A stretch of 64,000 nt of DNA from Oscheius tipulae (lineage: Eukaryota; Nematoda; Chromadorea; Rhabditida; Rhabditidae): contig JASJZH010000006.1 in NCBI GenBank assembly GCA_037178975.1, forward strand, positions 4,154,001-4,218,000, in the 5' to 3' direction. Both the position numbers and the translations under genes were made by a program. Shown piece after piece: positions 36,302 to 49,718 of the stretch. Numbering within the stretch: position 1 is the stretch's first letter; the number at the start of each line of letters is the position of its first letter. The notes under the pieces are model-generated. The model searched no databases and had not been told where the DNA came from. It worked only from the letters and a program-made list of their open reading frames with translations.

Positions 36302-37383
36302 TTAAGCAGAAAGGCTACGACTCATATTCCAATACTCCTCCAGATTGGACACTAAGATAAACTTCAGCTGAGACAGCAGACGTTTCAGTGCAAGCTGTCC
36401 ATGATTTGATGTCTCAATTCTACTGATGAAAGAAATATAGTCCTAAACCAATCGCTTAACCAAGAAAAAAAAGGGCAAACCTTTAACTGCTCGTCAAGTT
36501 GTCTTTTATAAGGGGCTTGCATCAGGGTCGGAAGATGAGGTGCAGTCATCATGAACACTTTGATCTCAGCGATGCTACTCGAGCCTTGTAGAAGCGTGTG
36601 TTGAACATCGAGAGACTTCCTGCCGAAAGAAACGTCAGACATCATTTTCTCGATGATCAAGGTCTAGGAAAGTGTTCTTAATTTTGGATCTTATCGACTT
36701 ACTCGTGACTGCATCCTCAAGAAGAGGCCGCAAGAGGACGCACTGTTGATATCTTGAGTGTACTGAAGAGCAATACGACGAATCTGAATAAGATTGTTAA
36801 AACAAAATGGAACAGTCGTACGAAATGGTCAGTTTTGCAGATCTCAAGAGCTGCGGTAGCGTTGGAGTTGTGATACTTGCTTAGGCTACTCATAAGTTGC
36901 CGGTTAAAGTCGGAAGTGTAGTCGTGCAAGCGGTAGTAGATGTTCAGTACGTGTGCAATGGCAAATTGAGCATGTTCCTAAAGACAAGCTTAAGAAATTT
37001 AAAAAAAAAAATACTCACATTGATGGGAGTGGCCAGCAGAACTCGGAAGAGTTGATTCACAGAGACTCGATCAGCGTCAATAGCAACGGTCAGGACAGTT
37101 CCACGTACCTGCATCTGCTCTACGGTCTGAGCGGCAGTCAAATTTTCCATGAGTTTCTAAAAAAGTCATGGTGTAAACAGTTTACAAAACAAGAAATAAT
37201 GAACTTACGTTAAAAAGGCCAGGCTGGTTTGGGTTGATTGTGACTCCTGCATGAAGAAGCACATTCTCCGGAACCTTCACCTGAGGGGGATCGGGGAAGG
37301 TGGCACTGAAAATTTTTGATGAAAAGAGTAAAGAAAGATTATTGCCTTGTTGATATTATAAGAAACACGAACCAGAAGATCAT
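36302..37383 (-). CDS. Secreted helical protein, paralog A
   Basis: Exons 37346-37383, 37209-37305, 37019-37156, 36822-36977, 36703-36783, 36481-36663, 36302-36442; 277 aa. Signal peptide MIFWFVFLIIST, then FPDPPQVKVPENVLLHAGVTI. The rest is predicted largely helical. It ends KDYISFISRIETSNHGQLALKRLLSQLK, matching LDYIAFFSKIENNEQLTNIIG in the neighbour at 39647-40863; the N-termini also match (PDPPQVKV / PDAPEVKV; LLHAGVTI / LRNLGVTL). The two are tandem paralogs of a family I do not recognise. The first intron has a GC donor (37345); a TATA box 31-38 nt upstream of the ATG supports this start and therefore the unusual donor. Confidence 0.8.
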
Positions 37384-37413
37384 ATTAGCTTGTGAAAAAG
37401 AATCATGAGAGCA

Positions 37414-37421
37414 TTTTTATA
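37414..37421 (-). promoter_or_regulatory. TATA box of paralog A
   Basis: TATAAAAA on the minus strand, 31 nt upstream of the ATG. The placement is nearly the same as in paralog B. Confidence 0.55.
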
Positions 37422-38029
37422 CAGGCGACCATGTTGTGACTACAACGTTGACAAGCAAACGCGAAAAAGTCAATTGTCTCTCTGGTTAGGCAAATCATCC
37501 AAATACAGTTTCCGTGAAAGCAAGATAGTATCAACAAAAAACAAGCGAGTAATTGTGCGGCATCACAGGTATTAAACGCTTGGAATACTTCAAGCACAAA
37601 CCATTTTTACTGCTAAAAGGAATAATAAGTACTCATTTAAAGACATTACGCTATTGAAAGTATCACTGAACAAGGCTTTCAAACAAAGGGAAAATACCGC
37701 CTTTACCGTAGTAGATTGCGTACCTTGTGTATATTCCGAGGACAGCAAGAGATAACTTAAACAACACTAAAAATCAATAACATGTATGGAAAACTATTGC
37801 TCCTTTGATACGTATTTGCTTTTTTGCTGACATAATGTACAATAGAAACACTGAAAAACTTAATTTTTTTTTTACTTAAGTACTTCCTAAGTGCTATTAC
37901 CAGCAAAATAAAAACGCGCTCTACTGACAGGTCCTCAATGAACAAACTTGAGTTTTTGTTTTCACATCTATTCAAAGATTTTTATCGTAGCCGGCTTCTT
38001 TAAAAAATGGCAATTGGACCAATTTTCAG

Positions 38030-38754
38030 GGTCCTTAACTGACCCGGATCGCTCACCATCACAAGGCTCATCACGAAGGCCTCCTCATCACCGTGCTGTA
38101 ACTGAAGGATATTTTCTCTCTATACTCTGCCTGGTAAACAAGGTGGAACTATTTAGAAAATGACTACAAAGTGACTGAGGTAATTCGAGGTTATGTACTA
38201 ATTTTTAACAGTTTATAGAGCCGATATTCTTGCCGTAAGATCATTCAACGCCAGGAAGATCCAGTATATGAATAAGAAGAAAATGATAGTTCAATCTTTA
38301 TCCTTAGCAAAGTCTTTGCTTGTTGCATTCGGAATCTGCTACTCCCAGCGCTATCCTATCTGCGCCGAGTCTTCAGAAGGCTGTTATCCAAGAGTCAACT
38401 GAGCAGGTTCCAGCACAGATTTGTGTTTTTTTTTTTTACGATTTTTACCGGTTCGCCTGGAAGACGGACAAGAAAAATCGCTCTAGCCAAGCGTGTAGCG
38501 GCTGTAAAAGCATGAAGAAGAACACTATCGTCGACGTCATCGCCCGAAGGACGAGAACGAGAAAGTAATATTTGGCCAAGACCCTGTGTATTTGGGCCAC
38601 GTCTACAGTCCTCTCAGTTACTCGGCCGAAATGGCTCGCAATGAGAGATACAAACTCTACAGTGATGCAAAGACTGGAAACGGACGGTAGTGACTCCCGA
38701 GTAGATAATTAAAGGAGTGAGAAGAGACGACGCTACAGGAAGAGCTTCAGTTGA
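38030..38754 (+). CDS. Candidate gene, unrecognised, 5' end missing
   Basis: Six exons fit phase and splice consensus: 38030-38097, 38219-38263, 38308-38406, 38464-38564, 38609-38686, 38739-38754 (TGA); three of the introns are 44-57 nt, typical here. The peptide runs SLTDPDRSPSQGSSRRPPHH, RYSCRKIIQRQEDP, SATPSAILSAPSLQKAVIQE, SSQACSGCKSMKKNTIVDVI, NPLSYSAEMARNERYKLYSD. It is basic with one Cys-x2-Cys pair and no signal peptide or membrane segment. No family is recognised. The start exon was not found, and the final acceptor has an in-frame alternative at 38780. It lies on the strand opposite to the two flanking secreted paralogs. Possibly a real small nuclear-type protein, possibly a decaying gene. 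Confidence 0.38.
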
Positions 38755-39646
38755 AAGAACTTTCATCTACTCTTTTCAGTTCCGGATCCACTCGCATCCT
38801 GCGGATTGAATACATATATCAAATCATTCGCTGACTTCCAGAAATCCTGAAAAATTATTCACCGTTATCTATTGATGGAACCCTGAGAAATCAAGTACGG
38901 TGGGTCCGTGATATTGAACCCCCGTAGACTAGATTGCTTTTCATCTCTCCCGGAATGTAATGACTAGGCCATGCTGATATCGCTTTATGTTGTCTTTAAC
39001 AATCAACATATCTGCAACAGATAGAAGCACTGATCATCTAAGCAACCAAACGAAAAGTACAGAAAAAGTCTTAGTAACGGCTTTATATACGAATCCGTTG
39101 ATACTTATTGTGTCACCTGTTTGACTTAAATTGACAGCTCTACAGAGAAAGTTTGTCCGAGAGATCAGTTAGACGACTTCGTCTTCATTCCGTAATAAAT
39201 CCTTCTGTCTGTCGGGCTAAGATTTCCAAAAAATTCTGATCCATACCGAACAATCAGCAGAATACTTGAAGGCGGAACTGGCAGCAGAGTAAAAACCCGC
39301 AACAAGGACGCCAGAAGCTAGTTTCGGTGCTAGAAGTGCATAAACAGTGTATCTTCGCTGATAAGCTGCAATAAGATAATCGTCCTGTTCGACTCAATGA
39401 TCAGATAAACACACATGCGAAAACTGGACCTTGAAAGATCTTCAAAATAGGAATCGTTGCGCGATTCTAGTTAGATCAGCTGATTTAGCCTGCGTTTCAG
39501 TGTCCTTCAAACAGATGTCCTTTGGAGGCTAGGAAGCAGCTACGCAACCTGGAACCGTTTTACGATTGTAAACTGAAGCCAGTTCTTTAACATTTCCGTG
39601 GCAGTATTGGAATTTCACACGAATTTAGGAATATTTATTAGCAAAC
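38755..39646. other. Intergenic, no gene seen
   Basis: Only short ORFs occur between the candidate plus-strand gene and the 3' end of paralog B. Confidence 0.45.
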
Positions 39647-40863
39647 TTAAATAAGCTTCTCCTGTTGGAGGTAGTCAACAATCTTCTGCCTAATTTGGGA
39701 GATGGGCATTCCAATGATGTTCGTCAGCTGCTCGTTGTTTTCAATTTTGCTGAAGAAAGCAATGTAGTCCAAGAAGTTGCCTCCTATTTGTCCGATAAAA
39801 TAGTTCTTGTAAATGCTTGGGTAGACAGGGTTCTTCTTGATGAATGAGATGACGTCGCTCAGAGGTGTCGCCTCGGACTTGAGCTGCAGGTCCATCTGAT
39901 TCAGGTTTGCTCCTAAAACAATATTGTGGTTTGCAAACAGAGTTTACTCACTAGCAGCGGCAGTTTCTCTTATGAGTTTTCCGACAAAGTCCTGTTGTAC
40001 GGCAATTTCTCCGAAAAGTTCCTCGCATGCAGCCTCTTTGTTCAGGGCCTTTGTCATCTGCTTGGCAACGATTTCAATCTGTAAAAAAAAGTTCAAAATG
40101 TCCAAAAGTCCCTGTGTGTATTGATGCCTGTCTGAAGCCCTAATTACCACTTTGTCACAGATACTTTGTGAAACGCTTACTCTTTGCAAATCAAGTCAGT
40201 TTGCGAGAACGTTGCCCATGTCACGGTAGCTTGACTCGGAAATCATTTACCTGTGACGAGCCTCAACGGGGCTTCAGCCAAACTTGTATATCAAAACTCT
40301 TATGGCGAACTCACAAAATTGTTGCTTTCACAGAGACTCCGAGCATGATCGTCAGTGACGATGCCGTTGAGCAGGGCAAGACTATTGAGGGCCTTGTCGT
40401 TCAGATCGTCAATGGTTTTGAAGAGCCTGCTGTAGAGGTTGAGAATGTGAGCTGATATGAACTGGGCAAGCTCTCCTTCGGGAAGTTGCCGGTAGCTGGC
40501 AATGATCGTGCGGCTCACGTCAATAGCGGACTTGTCCAAGATATGATCGTAAAGATCTTGAACAGTTTCGTTGGCAGCTTTGACCAGTTCCTTGATGTGA
40601 GGATCAGATGAGCTTCTCGACGGGATGATAGAAACGAGACGCTAAAGAATTTTATTGGATCTAGGTAGAAAGCTACCTCGAACATTCCTTGCTTGTTCAG
40701 CTGTGCTACATCGAGAGTCACACCAAGATTTCTAAGAACAAGTGGATCCACTTTCACTTCAGGTGCATCAGGAAGCTTCTGTGCAGTTGCCCTATATCAT
40801 AGTTTGTTAGCTGATAAGGAATACCCACCAGGAGATGGCTAGGAGCAAGACGACGGCGAACAT
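39647..40863 (-). CDS. Secreted helical protein, paralog B
   Basis: Exons 40829-40863, 40677-40791, 40315-40641, (40251-40261), 40148-40181, 39952-40078, 39647-39912; about 304 aa. Signal peptide MFAVVLLLAISWATA, then QKLPDAPEVKVDPLVLRNLGVTLDV. The body is helical and charged (DPHIKELVKAANETVQDLYD, ELAQFISAHILNLYSRLF, EIVAKQMTKALNKEAACEE) and ends in LDYIAFFSKIENN ... IRQKIVDYLQQEKLI. The 11-nt exon 40251-40261 is needed to join 40315 to 40181 in phase and is the least certain part. It is a tandem paralog of 36302-37383 in the same orientation. Function unknown; secretion is inferred from the signal peptide. Confidence 0.78.
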
Positions 40864-40896
40864 TAAGATTCTTAAGTTTCAAGCATTTCTGCTCAA

Positions 40897-40905
40897 CTTT
40901 TTATA
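40897..40905 (-). promoter_or_regulatory. TATA box of paralog B
   Basis: TATAAAAAG on the minus strand, 34 nt upstream of the ATG at 40863. Confidence 0.55.
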
Positions 40906-42376
40906 CGGCTCCAGACGATGAGCTGTCTCCAATATTGGAGAATACGCGACAAACATAGTCGCGACGACCATAAACATCCTCGCGAAACACCGACGAGAAG
41001 AAAAAAGTCTTGGTCCAAAAAACTGTCACGGCTCAGTTGCATTCTTTTAATAGTCTGTCAGCGTCACACATCACTATGTCTGCTGACAAGCTTTCTGTAA
41101 ATACATGAGTGTAGTGCGCACTTCCCGTTTAATAAACCCGTTGACTACGTCTCCGAAGGCGCAAAATGGACCTGACTGCCGGCTTCGGTGGATTTGATCG
41201 CGTTACAGAGAGCGTTCCAATGTCGATCTTTACAGTTTTTCCGTCTAGTGGGAACCAAAACATACTAGAATCCGAATTTACTATCAAAAGTACCAGTAGT
41301 CTATTCAGGCAGATGAACAGGGGAATACTACGGGTCATGAAATTTTCGACTAAGTCATGCAACTGTTATCTGAGATAGTCATGCCTGTCATGATCAGCAT
41401 AACAATAAATCCTTAAGAATACTGGCGACGGTGTTTCATGTTTTGTTATGAAGTCTAGTCTTTCAGAACGTCAAGAAAACTTTTCTACCGACTCAGTAAA
41501 TATAGTTTTGTAAGTGATCGAAGCTAACTTTTTAGTACCTTTGTAAAAGTAAGACGATTAGATTGCTGAAAAATCCCCTCCAACTATACACGATAGAATA
41601 AAAAACTGGGATCAAAAAGAGGATTCTTGATGAGATCAACGCATGGATCAAAAGCACAAATAGTATATAAGGAACTGCGCGGGGACTACACCAAGCAGCG
41701 CAAGCTTAATTGAGTTCGACCAAGTCTCCTATGTGGAGCATTTTGATCTGATCTTCTCCAGAGGCCCACAGATTTTTGAAAAAATACTTACAGCATACTG
41801 ATACAACTATCGGTCAGTTTTGTCAAAATTGTCCTCTGCTCTTAGTTTGTTAATAATCTTTCTGTAAGTATCCGACAAGTAACAATATTCATCGAAGCTC
41901 TTCGTGTACTGGAAAGTCATTACCGTGAAGAGTGAGATCTGTTGCTTGCCACTGTCAGCTAAGCCGGTCACAAGATATATGTCTCTCTGACCACACTTTT
42001 TCAAACATTAAATTGCCAGCGAAAAAGAAGAAAATAGTATTTCACTTATCAACGGCCACCCTGAGAACGTGACACCGGATACTGGAAGCTCTTATACTGT
42101 TTATAGCCTAATCTTTGTCCAGCTCTTTTTTATATCTCTGATCTTTTGACTTTTGCTGGCTGACAACCTTGCCAGCACATTATACTGATCCAGGAAGTCT
42201 TGCACTTTCTCACGAAGTCGCAATCCGATCAGGTTTTTGCCAGCGGTGATTAGAAGATACTGAAAGCGCCTGGTGTCGCCGCTAAACTATGGCTCTTTTT
42301 GATAGGGGAAAAACGAGATCGGCATCACATAACGGCGGCTAAGTGCAACACCCCCTGGATGGTGCCCCAGGACGGA

Positions 42377-42383
42377 TATAAAA
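42377..42383 (+). promoter_or_regulatory. TATA box of the class-2 lipase
   Basis: TATAAAA, 37 nt upstream of the ATG at 42414. Confidence 0.55.
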
Positions 42384-42413
42384 GGGCAACACTGATACAC
42401 CCCTATCGTAGAC

Positions 42414-43533
42414 ATGCTTCTTCGACTAGTTTTTTTAGTTGCAGTCTGCCAGGCCATCCTCGACAATGATTTTCTAAGCTTTGTTAGAAGTCGCTATGGT
42501 GATAAGGTTGCTAATGACCTGAACAGGGCTGACCTCGGTCCGAATGGAGATGGAAGCTTCGGAGGCGGTCGCTTCAGTAGAACGTGAACAAACTTTCATT
42601 ATATTGTAATCTTGCAAATTGTAGTCGACGACCAGTAGTCATGATCCACGGACTCAGAAACAGAGCCGGATATCTGTGGAGAAACCGCAAAGTTCTGCAG
42701 GACAACGGTATCTACCTTTTTGCTTTAAATAATTTGTATTCAGGCTGGGAAGGACATGCTGTTCTTGCTACCTCTTGGGGCCACGGAGACACCGGTGTTT
42801 GGGAGGCAATGAAGGAGCAGATGAAGTGCGAGTACGTCAAGAACGTGAGTTTTACAGTCAATTGAGTCAAAGGACACATTTGTCTAGGTGAGATACATGC
42901 TCTTGGCCACTGTTCACTACTACCAATCTGAAATTGACGTGTTGGCCTTTTCTATGGGATCACCTATTACTAGAAAGGTAAAAGCCTCAACTTCTACCGG
43001 AAACACCAAAATTTTCAGGCTATTCTAGGAGGTCACTGTGTCGACACCAATGAGTACATTGGAGAGCCCATCACCCACCACATCAACACGTACATCTCCG
43101 TCGCCGGTGCCAACCAAGGTACAGTTCATGTTCTCTGTCTAAACCGTATCACTCCAATCAGGATCTACCCTTTGCAATTTCGCCTTCCCGGGAGTGTGCG
43201 GCATGGACACTGGACTGAATTGCTTATCCACCTTCCTAAAGGACATTAATGCCAAGTGATATCGTAACCATGAAGTAGGGGTTTACAAGAATTTGCAGGA
43301 CTGGATATGAGGGCAGAAACCGCTATTACATCTACTCCAACGGAGATGAAATTATTGGAACGATCAATGGATGCGGAACAAAGTCGGGGGAAATCAAGGG
43401 TGCTACAGAAGTTGTGGTACGGTTGTTCAAAAGTATCTCGCAAAAAACTTTTCAGATTAATGGTCTCAACCATGATGACACAATGTTCAAGGCCTTTGAC
43501 AAGCAGCTTGAGCTTATGCAGAAGCACGTTTAA
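42414..43533 (+). CDS. Secreted class-2 triacylglycerol lipase (nematode lips-type)
   Basis: Exons 42414-42583, 42625-42707, 42744-42844, 42888-42977, 43019-43118, 43162-43255, 43299-43416, 43456-43533; 277 aa. Signal peptide MLLRLVFLVAVCQA, then the alpha/beta-hydrolase features of class-2 lipases: RPVVMIHGLRNRAG (HG oxyanion region), the nucleophile elbow A-F-S-M-G in DVLAFSMGSPITRKAILGG, Asp in YIYSNGDEIIG and His in INGLNHDDTMF. The A-x-S-x-G rather than G-x-S-x-G form is normal for this family. Six cysteines in the second half suggest an extracellular, disulfide-stabilised enzyme, plausibly intestinal. An AATAAA signal lies 55 nt after the stop. Unlike the lipase_3 protein at 31-33 kb, the catalytic triad looks complete. 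Confidence 0.93.
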
Positions 43534-44009
43534 CTATTCATAATGATACTCATTCGTTGTTTGTAAATAATTATTAACCTAAGTACAAATAAATTATGCA
43601 GGATTCTTTGAACACAGATCCGGTTAGTCTTAGAAAATCAAAAGACAGGCAGCTACACATAGTCTAGACATTGAAGATCTCAAGATCAACCGTTCAAGCC
43701 GTAGTTCGGTTTTGAAGCCTGATATCTCGCCTCGACATCCATTTCGTCACGTCTGTAGGTAATCTAACACAAAAAATATCTACGATTGCGATTTCATGGC
43801 AAGAAGAAGTTTATTTGGTTTATACATTCAAATATAATCAGAAGCTAATTCTCTTTTTGATTACAATCTCACAAAATGCTGGTTGCAAAAGGCATATATA
43901 GAACAGTTTTACCTTTTGAGAGTATACTCCAAAGTTAAGGAATAAGCGCAAGGATGAGAAAAGAATGATGTCAAGAATTTTGAGCATTGCGGTAGTACCC
44001 AGATTATTT
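43534..44009. other. Convergent 3' ends of the lipase and acyl-CoA synthetase
   Basis: 476 nt between tail-to-tail genes; nothing but the lipase polyadenylation signal is seen. Confidence 0.5.
43588..43593 (+). terminator. Polyadenylation signal of the class-2 lipase
   Basis: AATAAA, 55 nt after the TAA. Confidence 0.6.
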
Positions 44010-46794
<2,785 letters not shown>

Positions 46795-49718
46795 CTGTAA
46801 TAGGCGTATTGATAAAGGTCAAGAATTTTCTGTGTCAGGAGCGAGAAACTCCTATAGGGAAACAGGTTCATGAAGGGGTTAAAGTCTGAGATTTAATAAA
46901 AGGCAAGACGTCTGGTCGTAAACAAAAAAGACAGTGGAACTGCCAGTGCATTGAAGGGGGTGTACCCAACTGACAGTGGACTTTGCACTGAACTCCTCGA
47001 GCAGCTGAACGCAATCGTCTAGGTTGAACTCTAACGTTTTGTCAGACAAATAAGAATGTTGCTAGCAACTATTGATTAGTATCGATAAGCAGCGCAAATA
47101 CTATCAAGTTGTTTTGGGGGGAGAGAATGAGGATCAGAGAGCCTACGGGAGAAACACGCCACTCTAGAGCAGCTGTTTGAGCAAAAGTAAGATGAGCAAA
47201 TAATATAAGAAAAGTAGAAAGCTGGTGGTAGGTGGTAGGTAGTTGTTTTCTCTTCTCTCAGTTCTGTGATAGCTATACTTCAATCACACAAGAACAGTGG
47301 TGATAAAGCAAATTTGTGGAAAGGGAGACGAGATGTCGATACCCGTAGCGGCGATCATCAACGGGTTGACCTGAGTTGATTAACGAGTTGATGCCGAACG
47401 TCTCCTAATCAATAAGCACTGTTCTCAGGCTGTCACTTTTACGGGTGGCGTGCTTTTCGGGCAGAAGATATAAATTAGCTCAACTGTGGGGTTTACAGGC
47501 ACCATATGTGGATAAAGGTAGATGAGAACTTATCTCAGAGGGTTGGACAAAGCAGAGTCTCGGTAGCAGACATGTCACAAAGCAAGAGGAAGATAATGCT
47601 CAAAAGAAACTTTGTCCCGAACGTCTGCCTCTGTCCGTCTTTTCATTACTACATCGCAAAACACGCGGTGCTCAAAACTTAGGGGTGGGAGCGATTACCA
47701 ACCAATACACGTAGGACTCGGGAAAATCAAGCTAAAAACTAAAAGCGAAATGAGGTGATCTCAGCTACGAGCCAGTCGGAGCCTTACACACCTTGCAATC
47801 GATCTCAATTGGCATTTTGGAAAAAAAAAATAAGTTTACTATCCTATTATGAGGCGAAAACGTTATTCACTAAGTCACGTATCCTACAAATGAAGTGCAA
47901 AATGATCTCACCTTTTTGGATTTGCTGTTTTTCATGTTCTCGATGATTTGAGGAGCGAAAAAGCCCTGAAAACAAAAATTTCAGTATGATGGTTCATAAG
48001 AACTCAACTGCAACATGTATTAGGCGAAAGATAAAGAGGTGAAGAAGCCTAAGATAAGAAAACTACAACAGACAGCACACTCGTGGAACCTTAAAGGGAG
48101 CCAAAAAGAGGTGTAGTGAGCTTACCTAATGGCGACATTATCATGGGACGCTAGAATAGCTTCGACCTTTGGCTGTTAAGCGAAAATATAAAACGGATAT
48201 AAAATGGGAGCTACTTCTTCTCCCTTTTCTCAACAACAGAGTCTGGTGCTATGGATGGCAATATGTTTACAAGATAGTTTGCGTAGCGGTTGTGGATCAA
48301 AGTACATCTAGACCCATGTGGTAAAAGTGGTAAACACGATCTCATTGATAAATGTAACCTGCAATAAGAAAAAAAATGGTTCATAAGCGAACCATAAAAA
48401 ACGACAGCAGCTAGTTTAGATTCAGAATACGAATTGACGAAAAAACAGAAGTTGATGTCACGTTGGAATATAAAAGATATTTTTACTGAGAATACAATTC
48501 CTTGTTGGAGGTCTGAAAACAGTTCCTATCCAAGTACAAACTAAGTATATAGGCTCAGAAGGAAAACAGCTCAAATGAGTGCTTTCCGTTGTTGTTTGTT
48601 CCTCCTGGTCTTTTGACTTATTTGTTTTTTTCTTCCGTCATTTACGTTTGTCGACTCAATGTTATTGTCGAGGCTCGTATTTTTTGCACTTTTGTTTACA
48701 TGCCTATTTTGAAACTTCTTGCCCCTCCCGCACGCTCATGTTTTCGTAAATAGCGTGACCCTCCTCGGTTTGCGCCTCTTTTCTGCGTTACGTCTTGTTA
48801 CTTTTCTCACAGATATTCTAGACGTGAGCATTGAAGGACCGCTTATTTACCATCACAATCCCACGCCCGATATGTATGATCGCTGTGCCGGAGGGTAGTG
48901 GGCCAATCAATAACCACGCTAGCCGTTTGAACACAGGCAAAACACGGGGCGACCCTTTACGAAACAACAAATAACCTTTCGCGCTATTCCTTGAGGTCAA
49001 CATGGCAGCCTCCTCGCAACACTCTCCCTCTCTCTCTTTTTCATCTTGCCGTAATCTTTCTCTCGAACTTCAAATTGTGCCGCAAAGTTTTCTTGTAGCT
49101 TCATTTCGCTTTCCCCGCGAAACAAATTAAAAACAAATAGTCATAATGGCTATACGGACGGCAGGATGCCTTTCTATTGTACTTTTCTCCTATTTTCGAA
49201 ACTGTTCACAAACATATTGACATGAATTGGCGCTCAGTCAATCGTTGTTTATCCATATCTGCAGAGCTGTTTGCAGAGTACGGCTGCCTGCTTCCGAGCA
49301 TTGCCTTCTATTCTCACCTACCATCTCTTTGATCCAACTAACTCCAGTGCTGGTTCATAAAATTGCTTTTTCATTTTACGGGTGGGTTAGAGCCGTATAT
49401 CTCTGCTGACCTTGGCATACAGTCCACGCAACAAACGACCAGATGGCACTGTTTCTTCTATGTTGCATAATTTCATGATCAATTTCTAGACCATTCTCTC
49501 TCAGAAAAACATCCAATACTTTTGTTTCTCTTTCAACGCTGTTCGATAAAATGCGAGACTTCTCAGCAAAGGATTGTGAAACTTAAAAGTTTCTCCTTTC
49601 TGCCATTTGAATTCAGCTGTTTACGAACTTGCTTATCGTGTTTGCACTCGTTGGTGTCGAGTTCTTTTTCCAACAATTAAAAGTTTTTTCGTCTTTCAAA
49701 CACATTCTTCCAGCCATT
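46795..49718. other. Intergenic, 2.9 kb, between divergent acyl-CoA synthetase and SUN genes
   Basis: Apart from the two possible first exons I see no coding sequence. Pyrimidine-rich stretches occur near 48.6-49.1 kb. Confidence 0.45.
47792..47965 (-). other. Two possible alternative first exons of the acyl-CoA synthetase
   Basis: 47792-47815 encodes MPIEIDCK and ends in a gtgtgt donor. 47912-47965 encodes GFFAPQIIENMKNSKSKK between ttttcag and gtgaga, with an internal Met. Both end in phase 0 and would join 46665 in frame, replacing the first 30 residues. Nothing but phase and splice sites supports this. Confidence 0.3.

Larger units (their letters stand above)
40864..42413. other. Intergenic, 1.5 kb
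   Basis: Contains the divergent promoters of paralog B and the class-2 lipase. A minus-strand open stretch at 41807-42004 is noted under rejected items. Confidence 0.45.

Noticed and set aside
41807-42004. Minus-strand open stretch upstream of the class-2 lipase
   Set aside because: Could be a lone exon (ends YRKIINKLRAEDNF) but no partner exon or start was found.
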